From NCBI RefSeq assembly GCF_005860765.1, contig NZ_VCEI01000021.1:434001-498000 (forward strand): 64,000 bases of DNA, given 5' to 3'. The notes under the pieces were generated by a model, which saw nothing but the letters and a program-made list of their open reading frames with translations, did no database searches and was not told where the DNA came from. The translations under genes were made by a program, and so were the position numbers. This stretch comes from Dyadobacter sediminis (GTDB taxonomy: Bacteria > Bacteroidota > Bacteroidia > Cytophagales > Spirosomataceae). This document shows, piece by piece, positions 26,532 to 35,809 of the stretch (positions are counted from its first letter, which is position 1; every line of letters starts with the position of its first letter).

Positions 26532-26593
26532 ATTCTCAACTTGTTTAATAATGACTCATTTGGGATAAAAAACCATTATTCAGGGGTGAAAAA

Positions 26594-27463
26594 TCAGGTT
26601 ACGGCAAACGCTTTCGCCAGCCAGATGGACAACGGCAGCAAAGCCATAACCGCAAGCGCAACCGGCCATAACCCGAATGCCACGCACCATGATGCATTCA
26701 TGACAATAAGGTAAATCACACCCGCTTTCACTGCTTTCCCGATCATCGGCCCAACCGGGTTTTGAACTGCATTCCATAACGGACGCCCGATGAGCCATGC
26801 ATGCAGCAGTACAAAAGGGAGTGTTAAAAGAATATTGCCCTGACTGCGTGCAATTGCCAGCTGGGAAACCAGTACGATCAGATAAAGAAATGCGGCTATG
26901 TAAAGCGTCCGGCGTTTTCCGCCGTGTACTTCATCCTGGCTGATCAGCGTAATGGCGCCGATGTAGGCAATGGGCAGCAATGCAATCCAGCCCCATTTAT
27001 CAAAAGATTCCGGTACCACGCTCATGCCCAGAAGCAGGTTTCCGCCGCGGCACAAACCCATAAACAAGGGCCCGAGAAAAACGGAATGCTTGGCAAACCG
27101 GTTGTATATAATCGTCAGCACCGCCACAACGAGCGCAATCATTCCGCTTGTGAAGCTGAACATGGCTGCCGCCAGTATGCCAAGGAACAAAAGGCTGATG
27201 CCCATCAGCGTTGCAGATCTCAGCGGAACTTTCCCGCTGGGAATCGGTCGCTCCGGACGTTCGATGCTGTCCAGCTTGGCATCAAAAACATCATTCATCA
27301 CAACGCCGCCGCTGTACAATCCCAAAGTGGAAATGACCAGCAATCCTGCCGGAAGATCAGCGAAAGTAAACTGTGCAATGGCCATTCCGGCCAGTATGTC
27401 CGCAACTGCAGTGACCAGATTAGCCGGCCTTGTTAATTGAATATAAGGTTTTAAACTGCTCAC
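26594..27463 (-). CDS. eboC: EboC: UbiA-family prenyltransferase
   Basis: The 289-residue integral membrane protein has about eight or nine membrane segments and the first Asp-rich motif of the UbiA family in full: NDVFDAKLDSIERPERPIPSG (about 57-77). The second motif is degenerate: ISQDEVHGGKRRTL, where other members have two aspartates. UbiA enzymes join a prenyl chain to an acceptor inside the membrane; here the acceptor would be the unknown Ebo metabolite. It begins 1 nt after the eboB stop, and a 154-nt gap follows it. Confidence 0.9.
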   Translation of the reverse strand: MSSLKPYIQLTRPANLVTAVADILAGMAIAQFTFADLPAGLLVISTLGLYSGGVVMNDVFDAKLDSIERPERPIPSGKVPLRSATLMGISLLFLGILAAAMFSFTSGMIALVVAVLTIIYNRFAKHSVFLGPLFMGLCRGGNLLLGMSVVPESFDKWGWIALLPIAYIGAITLISQDEVHGGKRRTLYIAAFLYLIVLVSQLAIARSQGNILLTLPFVLLHAWLIGRPLWNAVQNPVGPMIGKAVKAGVIYLIVMNASWCVAFGLWPVALAVMALLPLSIWLAKAFAVT

Positions 27464-27464
27464 T

Positions 27465-28493
27465 TTATCGAATAACTAAAGAATCTTTGGCAGAAGCCGG
27501 CTGCTGACCGCCTCTCAAAATACTGTTTCCGTGAAATTTGGCTGACTGATCCACTGCATGCCCGGCCTCAAAATCAGTAACGTCTATTTGTCCGCTTTTA
27601 CCAAAGGCATCGATGGCATTCTGATACGTTACAAGTCTGATTGTTTCGTCCGGAATTCCTCTCATTTTCATTAAAGCAGCCGTTTTAGGAATGGCGAGCG
27701 GATCGGAAATACCCCAGTCGGCCGCCGAGTTGACCATAATGCGTTCAGGTCCGTATTGTTCCACCACTTTCACCATTCGCTCATTTCCCATTTTGGTAAA
27801 CGGATAAATCGTGAAAGCCGCCCAGAATCCGTTATCCAGCACACTTTTTACCGTTTCTTCATTGTTATGATCAATAATTACCCACGACGGATCGATTCCG
27901 TGTTCCAAAGCAATTTCCATGCTGCGTATCGTTCCCTTCTTTTTGTCACGATGCGGCGTATGGATCTGAACAGGAAGTTTTGCCTCTTTGGCCAGTTCAA
28001 GCTGGAGACGGTAATATTTTTCCTCGGCAGGCGTCTGGTCATCAAAACCGATTTCGCCGACTCCGACGACGCCTTCCTTGTAAATGTAAAGCGGCAGGAT
28101 TTCCATGACCTGTTCAGCAAGCGGTTCATTGTTTGCTTCCCGGGAATTCAGGCCCATCGTACAGTAATGCTTGATCCCGAACTGCGAAGAACGGAACCGT
28201 TCCCAACCGACCAGACTGCTGTAATAATCCTTGAAACTGGAAAGTCCTGTACGCGGTTGCCCTACCCAGAATGCGGGCTCGATGAGTGCAATGATTCCCG
28301 CCTGACGCATGGCTTCGTAATCGTCTGTCGTACGCGAAACCATGTGAATATGCGGATCGAAAAACTGCATTCCTTTGATCAGGTCCTTGTATTCGTTCCA
28401 GGCAATTTCGCGGTGTGCGGGCGAGACATTGGCTTCCTCACTTTCTTCAAAGTGAGAAGGGTTTTGTGTATTTTCGTTATGATTCAGGCACAT
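27465..28493 (-). CDS. eboB: EboB: TatD-family metal-dependent hydrolase
   Basis: The 342-residue protein is of the TatD/amidohydrolase group. The first metal site HxH is in FFDPHIHMVSRTTDDYEAM (about 44-62). Others are the glutamate in VGVGEIGFDDQTP, the histidine in VQIHTPHRDKKKG and WVIIDHNNEETVKSV, and an aspartate near NSAADWGISDPL. It is longer than TatD nucleases by about 70 residues, mostly at the N-terminus and at a polar tail rich in Gln, Ser and Ala. The substrate is unknown. It starts 13 nt after eboA ends. Confidence 0.9.
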   Translation of the reverse strand: MCLNHNENTQNPSHFEESEEANVSPAHREIAWNEYKDLIKGMQFFDPHIHMVSRTTDDYEAMRQAGIIALIEPAFWVGQPRTGLSSFKDYYSSLVGWERFRSSQFGIKHYCTMGLNSREANNEPLAEQVMEILPLYIYKEGVVGVGEIGFDDQTPAEEKYYRLQLELAKEAKLPVQIHTPHRDKKKGTIRSMEIALEHGIDPSWVIIDHNNEETVKSVLDNGFWAAFTIYPFTKMGNERMVKVVEQYGPERIMVNSAADWGISDPLAIPKTAALMKMRGIPDETIRLVTYQNAIDAFGKSGQIDVTDFEAGHAVDQSAKFHGNSILRGGQQPASAKDSLVIR

Positions 28494-28506
28494 AGTATAT
28501 TAATGA

Positions 28507-29394
28507 TCAGTATTCAAGTTCCGCCCAGTTCAGCGATCCGGATTTCACAGCATTTTCAAGCTCATGGTTACGGGCTAGTAAATCTTTTGCAGCAGGAAAA
28601 TCCGATTCTGCACAGGCCAGTGCCGCAGCTTTCCGGTCAGCAGGATCATTCGACTGAAACAGATGTTCCATATCCGACAGCAAGGTTTCATTGATGTATT
28701 TTCCGACCAGCCGCCATACCTGCGGACCAACGCTACGTCCGGCCGCCCAGCGTTCATGCGCGAAGTCGGAAAGTGTTGCAGCCAGTTTTTCATTGGCCCG
28801 GTTTTCAAGTCCTTCGATCAGGTGCACAGGCTTGTCGTTAAAGATCGTTTTCAGTACGAGCTGGTTCCAGGCAAGTTCGGAGAAGTATTTTTCCGGATAC
28901 GGGTTACGCAAGGCAATGGCATCAAAAACAAAGCCCATATTGGAACGAACGGCATCCGTTGCCCGGAAAAGCCATTGTTCCGGAAACGAAAGCAACGGCA
29001 ATGCGGAGTAAAGTGCCACGAGTTCATTCATTTCAGCCGTATCAAAAAGCGTCTCGATATTTTTGACATATGCTTCCTTGTCCGAAGCGTCTATTTGTGT
29101 CAGCAGCCATACGCGGCTCAGCCTCGCAAGTGACCAGTTTTCAACGGAAAAGCCTTTAAGCTCTGCATTCAGTTCCGCCTGAACCTGTGCGGGGATGCTG
29201 ATGATTTTTTTGGAGACGGAGCGCGGGACGGCTACAAATCCCGTCATCAGTTCCATCGGGCTGGAAGTGCTTTTTTGCCGCAGCCATTCGGCTTCCTGAG
29301 CCGAGGTGTTCAGGATAATTATTTCCCAGAGTTTTTGTTTTATAAAATCAGACATAACGTATGAAACGGATACCGGATTACCGAAATTGATCAT
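28507..29394 (-). CDS. eboA: EboA family protein
   Basis: The 295-residue protein is mostly helical and has no catalytic motif I recognise. It is assigned by its place as the first of six genes in the canonical order A-B-C-D-E-F and by resemblance to EboA (for example SLARLSRVWLLTQIDASD, ALYSALPLLSFPEQWLFRATDAVRSNMGFVFDAIALRNPYP and GRSVGPQVWRLVGKYI). The latter segments suggest repeated alpha-hairpins, as in a HEAT-like scaffold. It could be a helper for the membrane steps, but that is guesswork. The start is ATG 29394; upstream is 243 nt with no gene and no clear promoter match. Confidence 0.82.
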   Translation of the reverse strand: MINFGNPVSVSYVMSDFIKQKLWEIIILNTSAQEAEWLRQKSTSSPMELMTGFVAVPRSVSKKIISIPAQVQAELNAELKGFSVENWSLARLSRVWLLTQIDASDKEAYVKNIETLFDTAEMNELVALYSALPLLSFPEQWLFRATDAVRSNMGFVFDAIALRNPYPEKYFSELAWNQLVLKTIFNDKPVHLIEGLENRANEKLAATLSDFAHERWAAGRSVGPQVWRLVGKYINETLLSDMEHLFQSNDPADRKAAALACAESDFPAAKDLLARNHELENAVKSGSLNWAELEY

Positions 29395-29637
29395 GTAATC
29401 CGTCTGCTGTTGTGTGTTGTTTAAAAATTAAAAACTTATTGCTTCTATAAGTTTACGTTACTGCTATTATAACGCTTTTGTCTTTCGGAAGACTCATTTA
29501 AAAGCATGATTGTTGCCAGTTTTAATGAAAATCTAATGTCATTGCTGCTTTAAGAACCTGGTTTCAGGATTTCCGTTCCGAAAAGATATTTCTGCATTTG
29601 TACAACAGTTTCCATTGTTTCTGTCCACAAGAAATCC

Positions 29638-30927
29638 TTAGCGGTTCATCATATCTTCAATTTCATCCGCTTCAATCGGAATAAAGCTCATCAGATCCAG
29701 ATTGCCGTCTTCCGTGATCAGAATATCGTTTTCCAGACGGATTCCTAGTCCTTCTTCCCTGATGTAAATGCCCGGCTCGCAGGTGAAAACCATTCCGGGT
29801 TCAAAACGGCGGTATTTGTTTCCGACATCATGGATATCCAGACCGAGAAAATGCGAAGTGCCGTGCGGGAAATATTTTTTATAGGCCGGCCAGTCGGGGT
29901 CCTGTTTTTCAATGGCTTCCTTGGTCAGCAAACCCAGTCCGAACAGCTCACTTTCCATGATTTTTCCTACTTCTTTGTGATATTCGTCCCAGATATTACC
30001 CGTTACAAGCATACTTTTTGATGCCTTGAACACACGCAGAACAGCGTCATAAACCTCGCGCTGGCGTTTGCTGAAACGTCCGTTTACCGGAATGCTTCTG
30101 GTCAGATCGGCACCGTAATTGGCATATTCGGCAGCCACATCCAGTAATAATATATCGCCGTCCTTGCAGGGCTGGTTATTTTGAATGTAATGCAAAATGC
30201 ATGCATTTGCGCCGGAAGCGATGATCGGCTGATACGAAAATCCTTTGGAACGGCTACGCACAAATTCATGCAGCAGCTCGGCTTCCACTTCAAATTCCTG
30301 AACGCCCGGCTTTACAAATCCCAGTAATCGTTCAAAACCCTTTCCTGTAATTTCACACGCTTTCTGCAGTAACCCGATTTCAGCAGGCTGTTTGATGGCA
30401 CGCAGGTGATGCATGATCGGAGCAAGGCGCACAAGATTATGAACCGGGTATTTTTCCCTGAATTCACGGACAAAACGCGCTTCCCGCGTTTGTACGGGAG
30501 AGTCGTTGCGCGTATGCTCGTTGGTGTTCAGATACACGTTTTCGGCCTCGAAAACGATTCCCTGAAAAATGGTTTCATATTGATGCGTCCAGTAAACCGA
30601 TTGGATTCCCGATACTTCACGCGCTTGTTCCTTCGTCAGTTTTTCGCCTTCCCAAACCGCGATCAGTTCATTGGTTTCTCTCACAAAAAGCACTTCCCTG
30701 AACTTTTCATCGGGATGATCCGGAGAAATAACCAGAACCGTTTCTTCCTGATCAACGCCTGTCAAGTAAAATAAATCCGGGTTTTGCTTGAAGCCCATGG
30801 AACCGTCCGCACTCGTCGGCATGATGTCATTGGAATTCAGTACAACCAAAGACTTGGGTTTCAGCAATTCGGAAAGACGCCGGCGGTTTTCGATAAACAG
30901 GGATTTGTCAACAGGGAAGTAACGCAT
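29638..30927 (-). CDS. Aminopeptidase P family protein (M24 Xaa-Pro peptidase)
   Basis: The 429-residue cytosolic peptidase removes N-terminal residues before proline. An N-terminal aminopeptidase P domain (FPVDKSLFIENRRRLSELL onward, with DLFYLTGVDQEETVLVI) is followed by the creatinase-fold catalytic half. All metal ligands are visible: two aspartates in LLLDVAAEYANYGADLTRSI, a histidine in HGTSHFLGLDIHDVG, and the glutamates of TCEPGIYI and IRLENDILIT. The length is typical of PepP. It is transcribed separately, with 243 nt to eboA downstream and a divergent subtilase gene upstream. Confidence 0.94.
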   Translation of the reverse strand: MRYFPVDKSLFIENRRRLSELLKPKSLVVLNSNDIMPTSADGSMGFKQNPDLFYLTGVDQEETVLVISPDHPDEKFREVLFVRETNELIAVWEGEKLTKEQAREVSGIQSVYWTHQYETIFQGIVFEAENVYLNTNEHTRNDSPVQTREARFVREFREKYPVHNLVRLAPIMHHLRAIKQPAEIGLLQKACEITGKGFERLLGFVKPGVQEFEVEAELLHEFVRSRSKGFSYQPIIASGANACILHYIQNNQPCKDGDILLLDVAAEYANYGADLTRSIPVNGRFSKRQREVYDAVLRVFKASKSMLVTGNIWDEYHKEVGKIMESELFGLGLLTKEAIEKQDPDWPAYKKYFPHGTSHFLGLDIHDVGNKYRRFEPGMVFTCEPGIYIREEGLGIRLENDILITEDGNLDLMSFIPIEADEIEDMMNR

Positions 30928-31090
30928 GTTGTGTATTTTTTGTAACTGGTAATTTATTTTGTAAAATTACGTTTATCTTGTTCGGAATTATCAGAATGGA
31001 CAGACTTAATATTCTTCATTGACAAATTTTGCCGCTGCCCGATTTTTTATTTTTATTTAGCCGGGAAAAACCAACTATACATCCAGCTCC

Positions 31091-32617
31091 ATGAAAAAAT
31101 TTCTTTTACTTGCTTTCACTTTCCTTCCTTGTATATTATCTGCAAGTCCCAAATACTGGATTTATCTCAAAAATAAAGATCAGAATGCTGCGCCGGCCGT
31201 TTCCATGCTTACTATGGAAAACAGACAAAAACTCGGGCTTGTCAGTGCTGATGAAACCGATCTGCCGGTAAAACGGGAGTATGAAGTTGCTCTTCAGAAT
31301 GAATCCGTAAAAATCATAAACCGTTCCAGATGGCTGAATGCCGTCTCCGCGACACTTACAAGCGAGCAGGCCATGAAAGTGCGCCAGCTGGATTTTGTAC
31401 AGGAAGTCGTTCCGATTGATCCGGGATTTTATATTGCCCGTATGCAGCCGGTTGAAAAAGCGCAGATGGCGCCCGTTATGTCGCAGGTTCAGGCCAATGT
31501 ATTCCTGAAAGAAGGCATTACGGCAAAAGACGTAACGATTGGTGTGATTGATGCGGGCTTTTACGGGGCGGATTCTTCCATGTCGCTGACTAAAATTTTT
31601 TCAAATAACAGAATTCTGGGCATACGCGATTATGTAAAACCCGGCCGCCCGGGAAATCTGCTGTTCAGTACGGCGGAATCATTTTCAGACATGCACGGAA
31701 CGGAAGTGCTGGCTGCGATTTCCGGAATGGATTACAAGGATCAGATGCAGTACGGAATGGCGATCAACGCAAAATTTTATCTGGCCCGGACCGATTACTC
31801 GCTCCGCGAATACAGAGGCGAAGAGGATAACTGGATTGCCGCCATGGAATGGATGGACAGTCTGGGCGTGCGCCTGATCAATACTTCGCTTGGCTATGCA
31901 AAAGGCTTTTCAGACCCGAAAGAAAATTATGTTCCTTCGCAAATGGACGGAAAAACAAGTGCTATAACGCGTGCCGCACAGATTGCTTCAGACAAGAAAG
32001 GGATTATGCTGATCGTTTCCGCAGGCAATGAAGGCGAGGATAAAAGCTGGGAAATCATATCCGCGCCGGCCGATGCGCAGGGCGTTCTGGCTGTGGGTGC
32101 AACAAACGGGAAGTTGTGGAACCGCATTGGTTACAGCAGCACCGGACCAGAATTTTTACCTTATGTAAAGCCTAATGTTTCCTGTTTTTCACTATACGGA
32201 ACCTCGCTTTCCGCGCCGGTCATTACGGGTTTCGCAGCCTGCCTTTTACAGGCCAATCCAAACCTGACCAACAAGGAACTGCTTTCGCTGATCGAAAAGT
32301 CGGCGCATTTGTATCCGTACGGAAATAATTACGTCGGCTACGGCGTACCGCTGGCTTCCCGTGCGCTTGCACTGGCAAAAGCACCTTATCTGCCCAACAA
32401 TTCAAGGCTTGTTACGGCAAGCGGCCGTACGTGTGAAATAGAAGTCGTCAGTCCGGATTCGCTGGTTGCGATTTACCGGAAAAAGAATGATAAGGACGTT
32501 TTATCGCAGCAGGTTGGAAAAATACAGAACGGCAGGATTTCACTCAAACGCCAGAACGGCGAACGATTTACAACCATTGATCTGAAAGATTCGGTTGTGG
32601 AAGTGCAGTGGAATTGA
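31091..32617 (+). CDS. Exported S8-family serine peptidase (subtilase)
   Basis: The 508-residue protein has a signal peptide (MKKFLLLAFTFLPCILSAS), an inhibitor-I9-like propeptide region (about 20-130) and a subtilisin catalytic domain. The triad is D154 (IGVIDAGFYG), H202 (DMHGTEVLA) and S372 (LYGTSLSAPVITG); the oxyanion asparagine is N313 (SAGNEGED). The last 100 residues form a beta-rich tail that I do not recognise as a type IX secretion sorting domain. Related Cytophagales proteins are extracellular or periplasmic peptidases. It is a single-gene unit. Confidence 0.93.
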   Translation: MKKFLLLAFTFLPCILSASPKYWIYLKNKDQNAAPAVSMLTMENRQKLGLVSADETDLPVKREYEVALQNESVKIINRSRWLNAVSATLTSEQAMKVRQLDFVQEVVPIDPGFYIARMQPVEKAQMAPVMSQVQANVFLKEGITAKDVTIGVIDAGFYGADSSMSLTKIFSNNRILGIRDYVKPGRPGNLLFSTAESFSDMHGTEVLAAISGMDYKDQMQYGMAINAKFYLARTDYSLREYRGEEDNWIAAMEWMDSLGVRLINTSLGYAKGFSDPKENYVPSQMDGKTSAITRAAQIASDKKGIMLIVSAGNEGEDKSWEIISAPADAQGVLAVGATNGKLWNRIGYSSTGPEFLPYVKPNVSCFSLYGTSLSAPVITGFAACLLQANPNLTNKELLSLIEKSAHLYPYGNNYVGYGVPLASRALALAKAPYLPNNSRLVTASGRTCEIEVVSPDSLVAIYRKKNDKDVLSQQVGKIQNGRISLKRQNGERFTTIDLKDSVVEVQWN

Positions 32618-32942
32618 CGAAGTTCCCGGTTTGTTAATGCATGCTTTTGGAATTGCAGCTTTTTATATCCTTAACGCTTTATCAAACAGCTTTTTCGAAG
32701 CAGGTGCTGAAATGGTTAAATCCGCCGGACTAACAGTTGCCGAATATATAAACTGCAAAAATACAAACCGGCATTATAAACTTTTGTGTGTGATCGAACA
32801 CGCAAAAGGAATTTAGACTTATATTAGCAGAAAAAAATAACATATTCGTTATCTTTATATCTCGTAAAACCCCTGAATTTGAGTTGGTAATTAAAAATTC
32901 AGGCGCAATTGTTCAAAACTATTTACCTAATCCCTGATAATA
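32618..32942. other. 325-nt intergenic region before the Gfo/Idh/MocA gene
   Basis: No convincing gene is seen. An open stretch ending at 32816 has no start or recognisable product. The AT-rich end contains TATCTTTA at 32860-32867, a near match to the -7 box without a TTG partner. A short inverted repeat, GTGTGTGATCGAACACGC, is centred near 32795. The downstream gene probably takes its promoter from here. Confidence 0.4.
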
Positions 32943-34232
32943 ATGAGTACATCCAGAAGAGACGTTCTGAAAATGGCAGGACTCGCACTTGCCGGCAGCG
33001 CAATGCCTGCTGTCACCATTCTTAATCCGAACCGCGCATTCGCCGGTGTGAACAGCGAAACGCTGAAAGTTGGTTTGATCGGTTGCGGCGGACGCGGTTC
33101 CGGTGCTGCAAACCAGGCCCTGAAAGCTGATCCAAACGTTGTACTGCATGCAATGGGCGATATTTTCAAGGACAAAATGGATTCGTCGCTTGAAAACCTG
33201 ACCAAAGTGCATGGCGCAAAAGTAAAGGTAGACGAAGGCCACAAGTTCATCGGGTTTGATGCATTCAAAAAAGTGCTGGATTCCGGCGTTGATGTGGTGA
33301 TTCTGGCTACTCCGCCGCATTTCCGCCCCGAGCACCTTACTGCTGCAATCAATGCTGGAAAACACGTATTCTGTGAAAAACCAGTTGCGGTTGACGCTCC
33401 CGGCGTTCGTAAAGTCCTTGACGCGGCAAAGCTTGCCAAACAAAAAAATGTATCCTTGATGTCCGGCTTTTGCTGGAGATACCATGAGCCGAAACGTGCC
33501 AGCTTCGGAAAAATCCTGGACGGCGCAGTAGGCGATATTTCTGCTGTTTACAACACGTATGATACCGGAACACTCTGGTCGTTCCCGCGCGTAGCCGGCT
33601 GGACAGATGCCGAATATGTATTGCGTAACTGGACTTACTATACCTGGCTGGCAGGAGATCATATCGTGGAACAGGCCGTTCACAGTATCGACATGATGTC
33701 GTGGGCAATGGGTGGAAAGCTGCCTTTGTCATGCGTTGGGACCGGCGGAAGACAAGTTCGTACGGATGCATTGTTCGGAAATATCTTTGACCATTTTGCC
33801 GTAACGTATGAATACGAAAACGGCGTAAAAGGATTCCATCATTCCAGACAGCAGGCCAACTGCGAAAACAGCTATCTGGTGGAAACGATCGGAACAAAAG
33901 GCCGTGCAATGGTGAACTGTGCGCGTAACGTACACGAAATCTACGGACAGAATCCATGGAAATACGAAGGTGCACAAAACGATATGTACCAGACAGAACA
34001 TAACGAACTGTTTGCTTCCATCCGAAGCGGAAAGCATGTGAATGACGGCGAATTCATGGCGCAAAGCACACTTCTTGCCATTATGGGAAGAATGGCTGCT
34101 TACACCGGAAAGCGCATTACCTGGAATGAAGCAATGAACTCGACGGAAAAACTCGGACCGGACACATACAGCTTCGATATGAAGCCGCCGGTTGTTGAAG
34201 TTGCCAAACCTGGTATCACTGCTTTCTCGTAA
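32943..34232 (+). CDS. Tat-exported Gfo/Idh/MocA-family oxidoreductase
   Basis: The 429-residue protein carries a clear twin-arginine signal (STSRRDVLKMAGLALAGSAMPA), then a Rossmann domain (LKVGLIGCGGRGSGAANQAL, about 42-61), the family signature CEKPVAVDAPGVRKVL, and a C-terminal alpha/beta domain with HIVEQAVHSIDMMSWAMGG. Such enzymes oxidise or reduce sugars with tightly bound NAD(P), and Tat export allows cofactor loading before periplasmic folding. The Bacteroidota members are glycoside-modifying in several cases; the substrate here is unknown. The TIM-barrel isomerase gene starts 3 nt later. Confidence 0.93.
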   Translation: MSTSRRDVLKMAGLALAGSAMPAVTILNPNRAFAGVNSETLKVGLIGCGGRGSGAANQALKADPNVVLHAMGDIFKDKMDSSLENLTKVHGAKVKVDEGHKFIGFDAFKKVLDSGVDVVILATPPHFRPEHLTAAINAGKHVFCEKPVAVDAPGVRKVLDAAKLAKQKNVSLMSGFCWRYHEPKRASFGKILDGAVGDISAVYNTYDTGTLWSFPRVAGWTDAEYVLRNWTYYTWLAGDHIVEQAVHSIDMMSWAMGGKLPLSCVGTGGRQVRTDALFGNIFDHFAVTYEYENGVKGFHHSRQQANCENSYLVETIGTKGRAMVNCARNVHEIYGQNPWKYEGAQNDMYQTEHNELFASIRSGKHVNDGEFMAQSTLLAIMGRMAAYTGKRITWNEAMNSTEKLGPDTYSFDMKPPVVEVAKPGITAFS

Positions 34233-34235
34233 TAT

Positions 34236-35138
34236 ATGCAAAGAAGGGAATTTCTGAAAAACACTGCATTGGCGGCTACGGCCGCAGCAGTGGGAACTAC
34301 GCTTGTTTCCGACGCCATGGCCGCCCCGCTGGCCAGACCGATGATCAAAAAAAGTCTGAAATGGGGAATGGTCAAAGAAGAACTTTCCATTATGGACAAG
34401 TTCAAGCTCCTGAAAGATCTGGGTTATGACGGCGTCGAACTGGATTCACCGGATAATCTGGACATGAAAGAAGTGTTGGCAGCAAGGGATAAAACAGGTC
34501 TGGAACTGCCGGGAACTGTCAATTCGATGCACTGGAAACTGCCGCTATCCGATCCTGATCCGAAGAAAAGGGAAGAATGCGTGAAATCCATTGAAAAGGC
34601 ATTGCGCGATACCAAGCAATATGGCGGAACAACGGTTCTGGTTGTGCCGGGTGTCGTTAATGCAAGCGTGAGTTACAAGGAGGCATACGAGCGTTCGCAG
34701 GCGGAAATCCGCAAGCTGTTGCCGGTTGCAGAAGAAACAGGCGTTAAAATCGCTTTTGAAAATGTCTGGAACCAATTTTTGCTGAGCCCACTGGAAGCCG
34801 CGCGTTATGTCGACGAGTTCAATCATCCAATGGTCGGCTGGTATTTCGATGTAGGAAATGTTCTGCGTTACAGCTGGCCTGCTTCCTGGATTGAAGCACT
34901 GGACAAGCGCATCCTGAAACTGGATCTGAAAGAATTCAGCTTTAAGAAACAAAACGAGCTTGGCCTCTGGAAAGGCTTTGACGTTGAGTTTATGGAAGGC
35001 GACTGCAACTGGTCCGATGTAAACAAGGCGCTTCAGAAAATCGGGTATTCCGGCTGGGCTTCTGCGGAAGTGGCAGGCGGAGACCGGAAACGGCTGCTGA
35101 CGATCCGTGAGAAAATGGACGAAGTTTTTAAAGCGTGA
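34236..35138 (+). CDS. Exported sugar phosphate isomerase/epimerase-like TIM-barrel protein
   Basis: The 300-residue protein begins with a Tat-like leader (MQRREFLKNTALAATAAAVG), followed by a xylose-isomerase-type TIM barrel. Metal-site candidates occur in VKIAFENVWNQFLL, GWYFDVGNVLRYSWPASW, LDLKEFSF and EGDCNWSDVNKAL. Pairing with a Gfo/Idh/MocA dehydrogenase is common in Bacteroidota and Planctomycetes and suggests oxidised (keto) sugars handled in the periplasm. The 3-nt gap supports one transcript. A perfect palindromic terminator follows 15 nt after the stop. Confidence 0.92.
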   Translation: MQRREFLKNTALAATAAAVGTTLVSDAMAAPLARPMIKKSLKWGMVKEELSIMDKFKLLKDLGYDGVELDSPDNLDMKEVLAARDKTGLELPGTVNSMHWKLPLSDPDPKKREECVKSIEKALRDTKQYGGTTVLVVPGVVNASVSYKEAYERSQAEIRKLLPVAEETGVKIAFENVWNQFLLSPLEAARYVDEFNHPMVGWYFDVGNVLRYSWPASWIEALDKRILKLDLKEFSFKKQNELGLWKGFDVEFMEGDCNWSDVNKALQKIGYSGWASAEVAGGDRKRLLTIREKMDEVFKA

Positions 35139-35153
35139 TCATATTATTTTACC

Positions 35154-35191
35154 AAAGCAAAAGAGCCTGAAATTTCAGGCTCTTTTGCTTT
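35154..35191. terminator. Perfect 38-nt palindrome, bidirectional terminator
   Basis: The 19-nt arm AAAGCAAAAGAGCCTGAAA is followed directly by its exact reverse complement and a T-rich flank. It lies between the isomerase gene and the convergent lipoprotein gene. Confidence 0.85.
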
Positions 35192-35211
35192 ATAGCGCTT
35201 TGGAGAAACGT

Positions 35212-35676
35212 TCATTTTACCTTGTAACGCGTTCTTGCATAATGCCGCAAAGTTGAAATTTTCAGTTGCTTGTTAGTGATCTGTACCAGTTTGTAGGATT
35301 TGAATTCCTTGTTTTTATCCAGAAAACCGATAATGCACGATTGTTCCTTGTCGCCTTTCCGGATTTCCACTTTAGGTTCAATGCCGAAATTCGGAATCGT
35401 TATCGAATCTTCAGCTTCCAGTTCCTTGTATTTCATTTTTACCAGAAAATCGAAAGTTGCTTTTGTTTCATACACATCAACGGCAAATTTCCAGTCATTC
35501 AGCGGATCTTTTACCTTTTCGGAGTAACTCGCCACAGGCGCGGAATTTACAGACGTCCTTTCCAGATTGATTGTGTCATTGACAACCTTCATGGACGGTT
35601 CTTCCTGGTTATCCTGATTATTCTGTTGGTTACAGGCAAGCACGGCCAGTAAAATGAAGAAGCTGTAATATTTCAT
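35212..35676 (-). CDS. Small lipoprotein of unknown function
   Basis: From ATG 35676 the 154-residue protein starts with a lipoprotein signal (MKYYSFFILLAVLAC) and an Asn/Gln-rich linker. The mature domain contains DPLNDWKFAVDVYETKATFDFLVKMKYKELEAED and ends in the basic HYARTRYKVK. It looks like a small beta-rich domain but I do not recognise it. The frame is open to 35736; that longer N-terminus would bury the signal peptide, so I use 35676. Confidence 0.7.
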   Translation of the reverse strand: MKYYSFFILLAVLACNQQNNQDNQEEPSMKVVNDTINLERTSVNSAPVASYSEKVKDPLNDWKFAVDVYETKATFDFLVKMKYKELEAEDSITIPNFGIEPKVEIRKGDKEQSCIIGFLDKNKEFKSYKLVQITNKQLKISTLRHYARTRYKVK

Positions 35677-35718
35677 GGCAAGGATCATTTGGTTCAAGGT
35701 CGTCACTGTTTTGCAATA

Positions 35719-35726
35719 TACCTTTG
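35719..35726 (+). promoter_or_regulatory. Candidate -7 element for the SpmAB-fusion gene
   Basis: TACCTTTG matches TAnnTTTG fully, about 84 nt before the ATG at 35810. No TTG is found 19-21 nt upstream (the nearest is 27 nt away). Confidence 0.3.
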
Positions 35727-35809
35727 TTATTTGCATTAAATAAAATATTTTACGAGTTACATTTCAAACCAAGCGCCGATATTCCCGCCTCTTATCTTTT
35801 ACTTAAACC

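Noticed and set aside
27756-28694. 312-codon plus-strand frame across eboB and eboA
   Set aside because: It spans parts of two clearly real genes and their gap, with no domain; the ebo genes explain the region.
32595-32816. Short open frame downstream of the subtilase gene
   Set aside because: Its first codons overlap the subtilase stop region, and no family, signal or ribosome-binding sequence supports it. It was left as intergenic.
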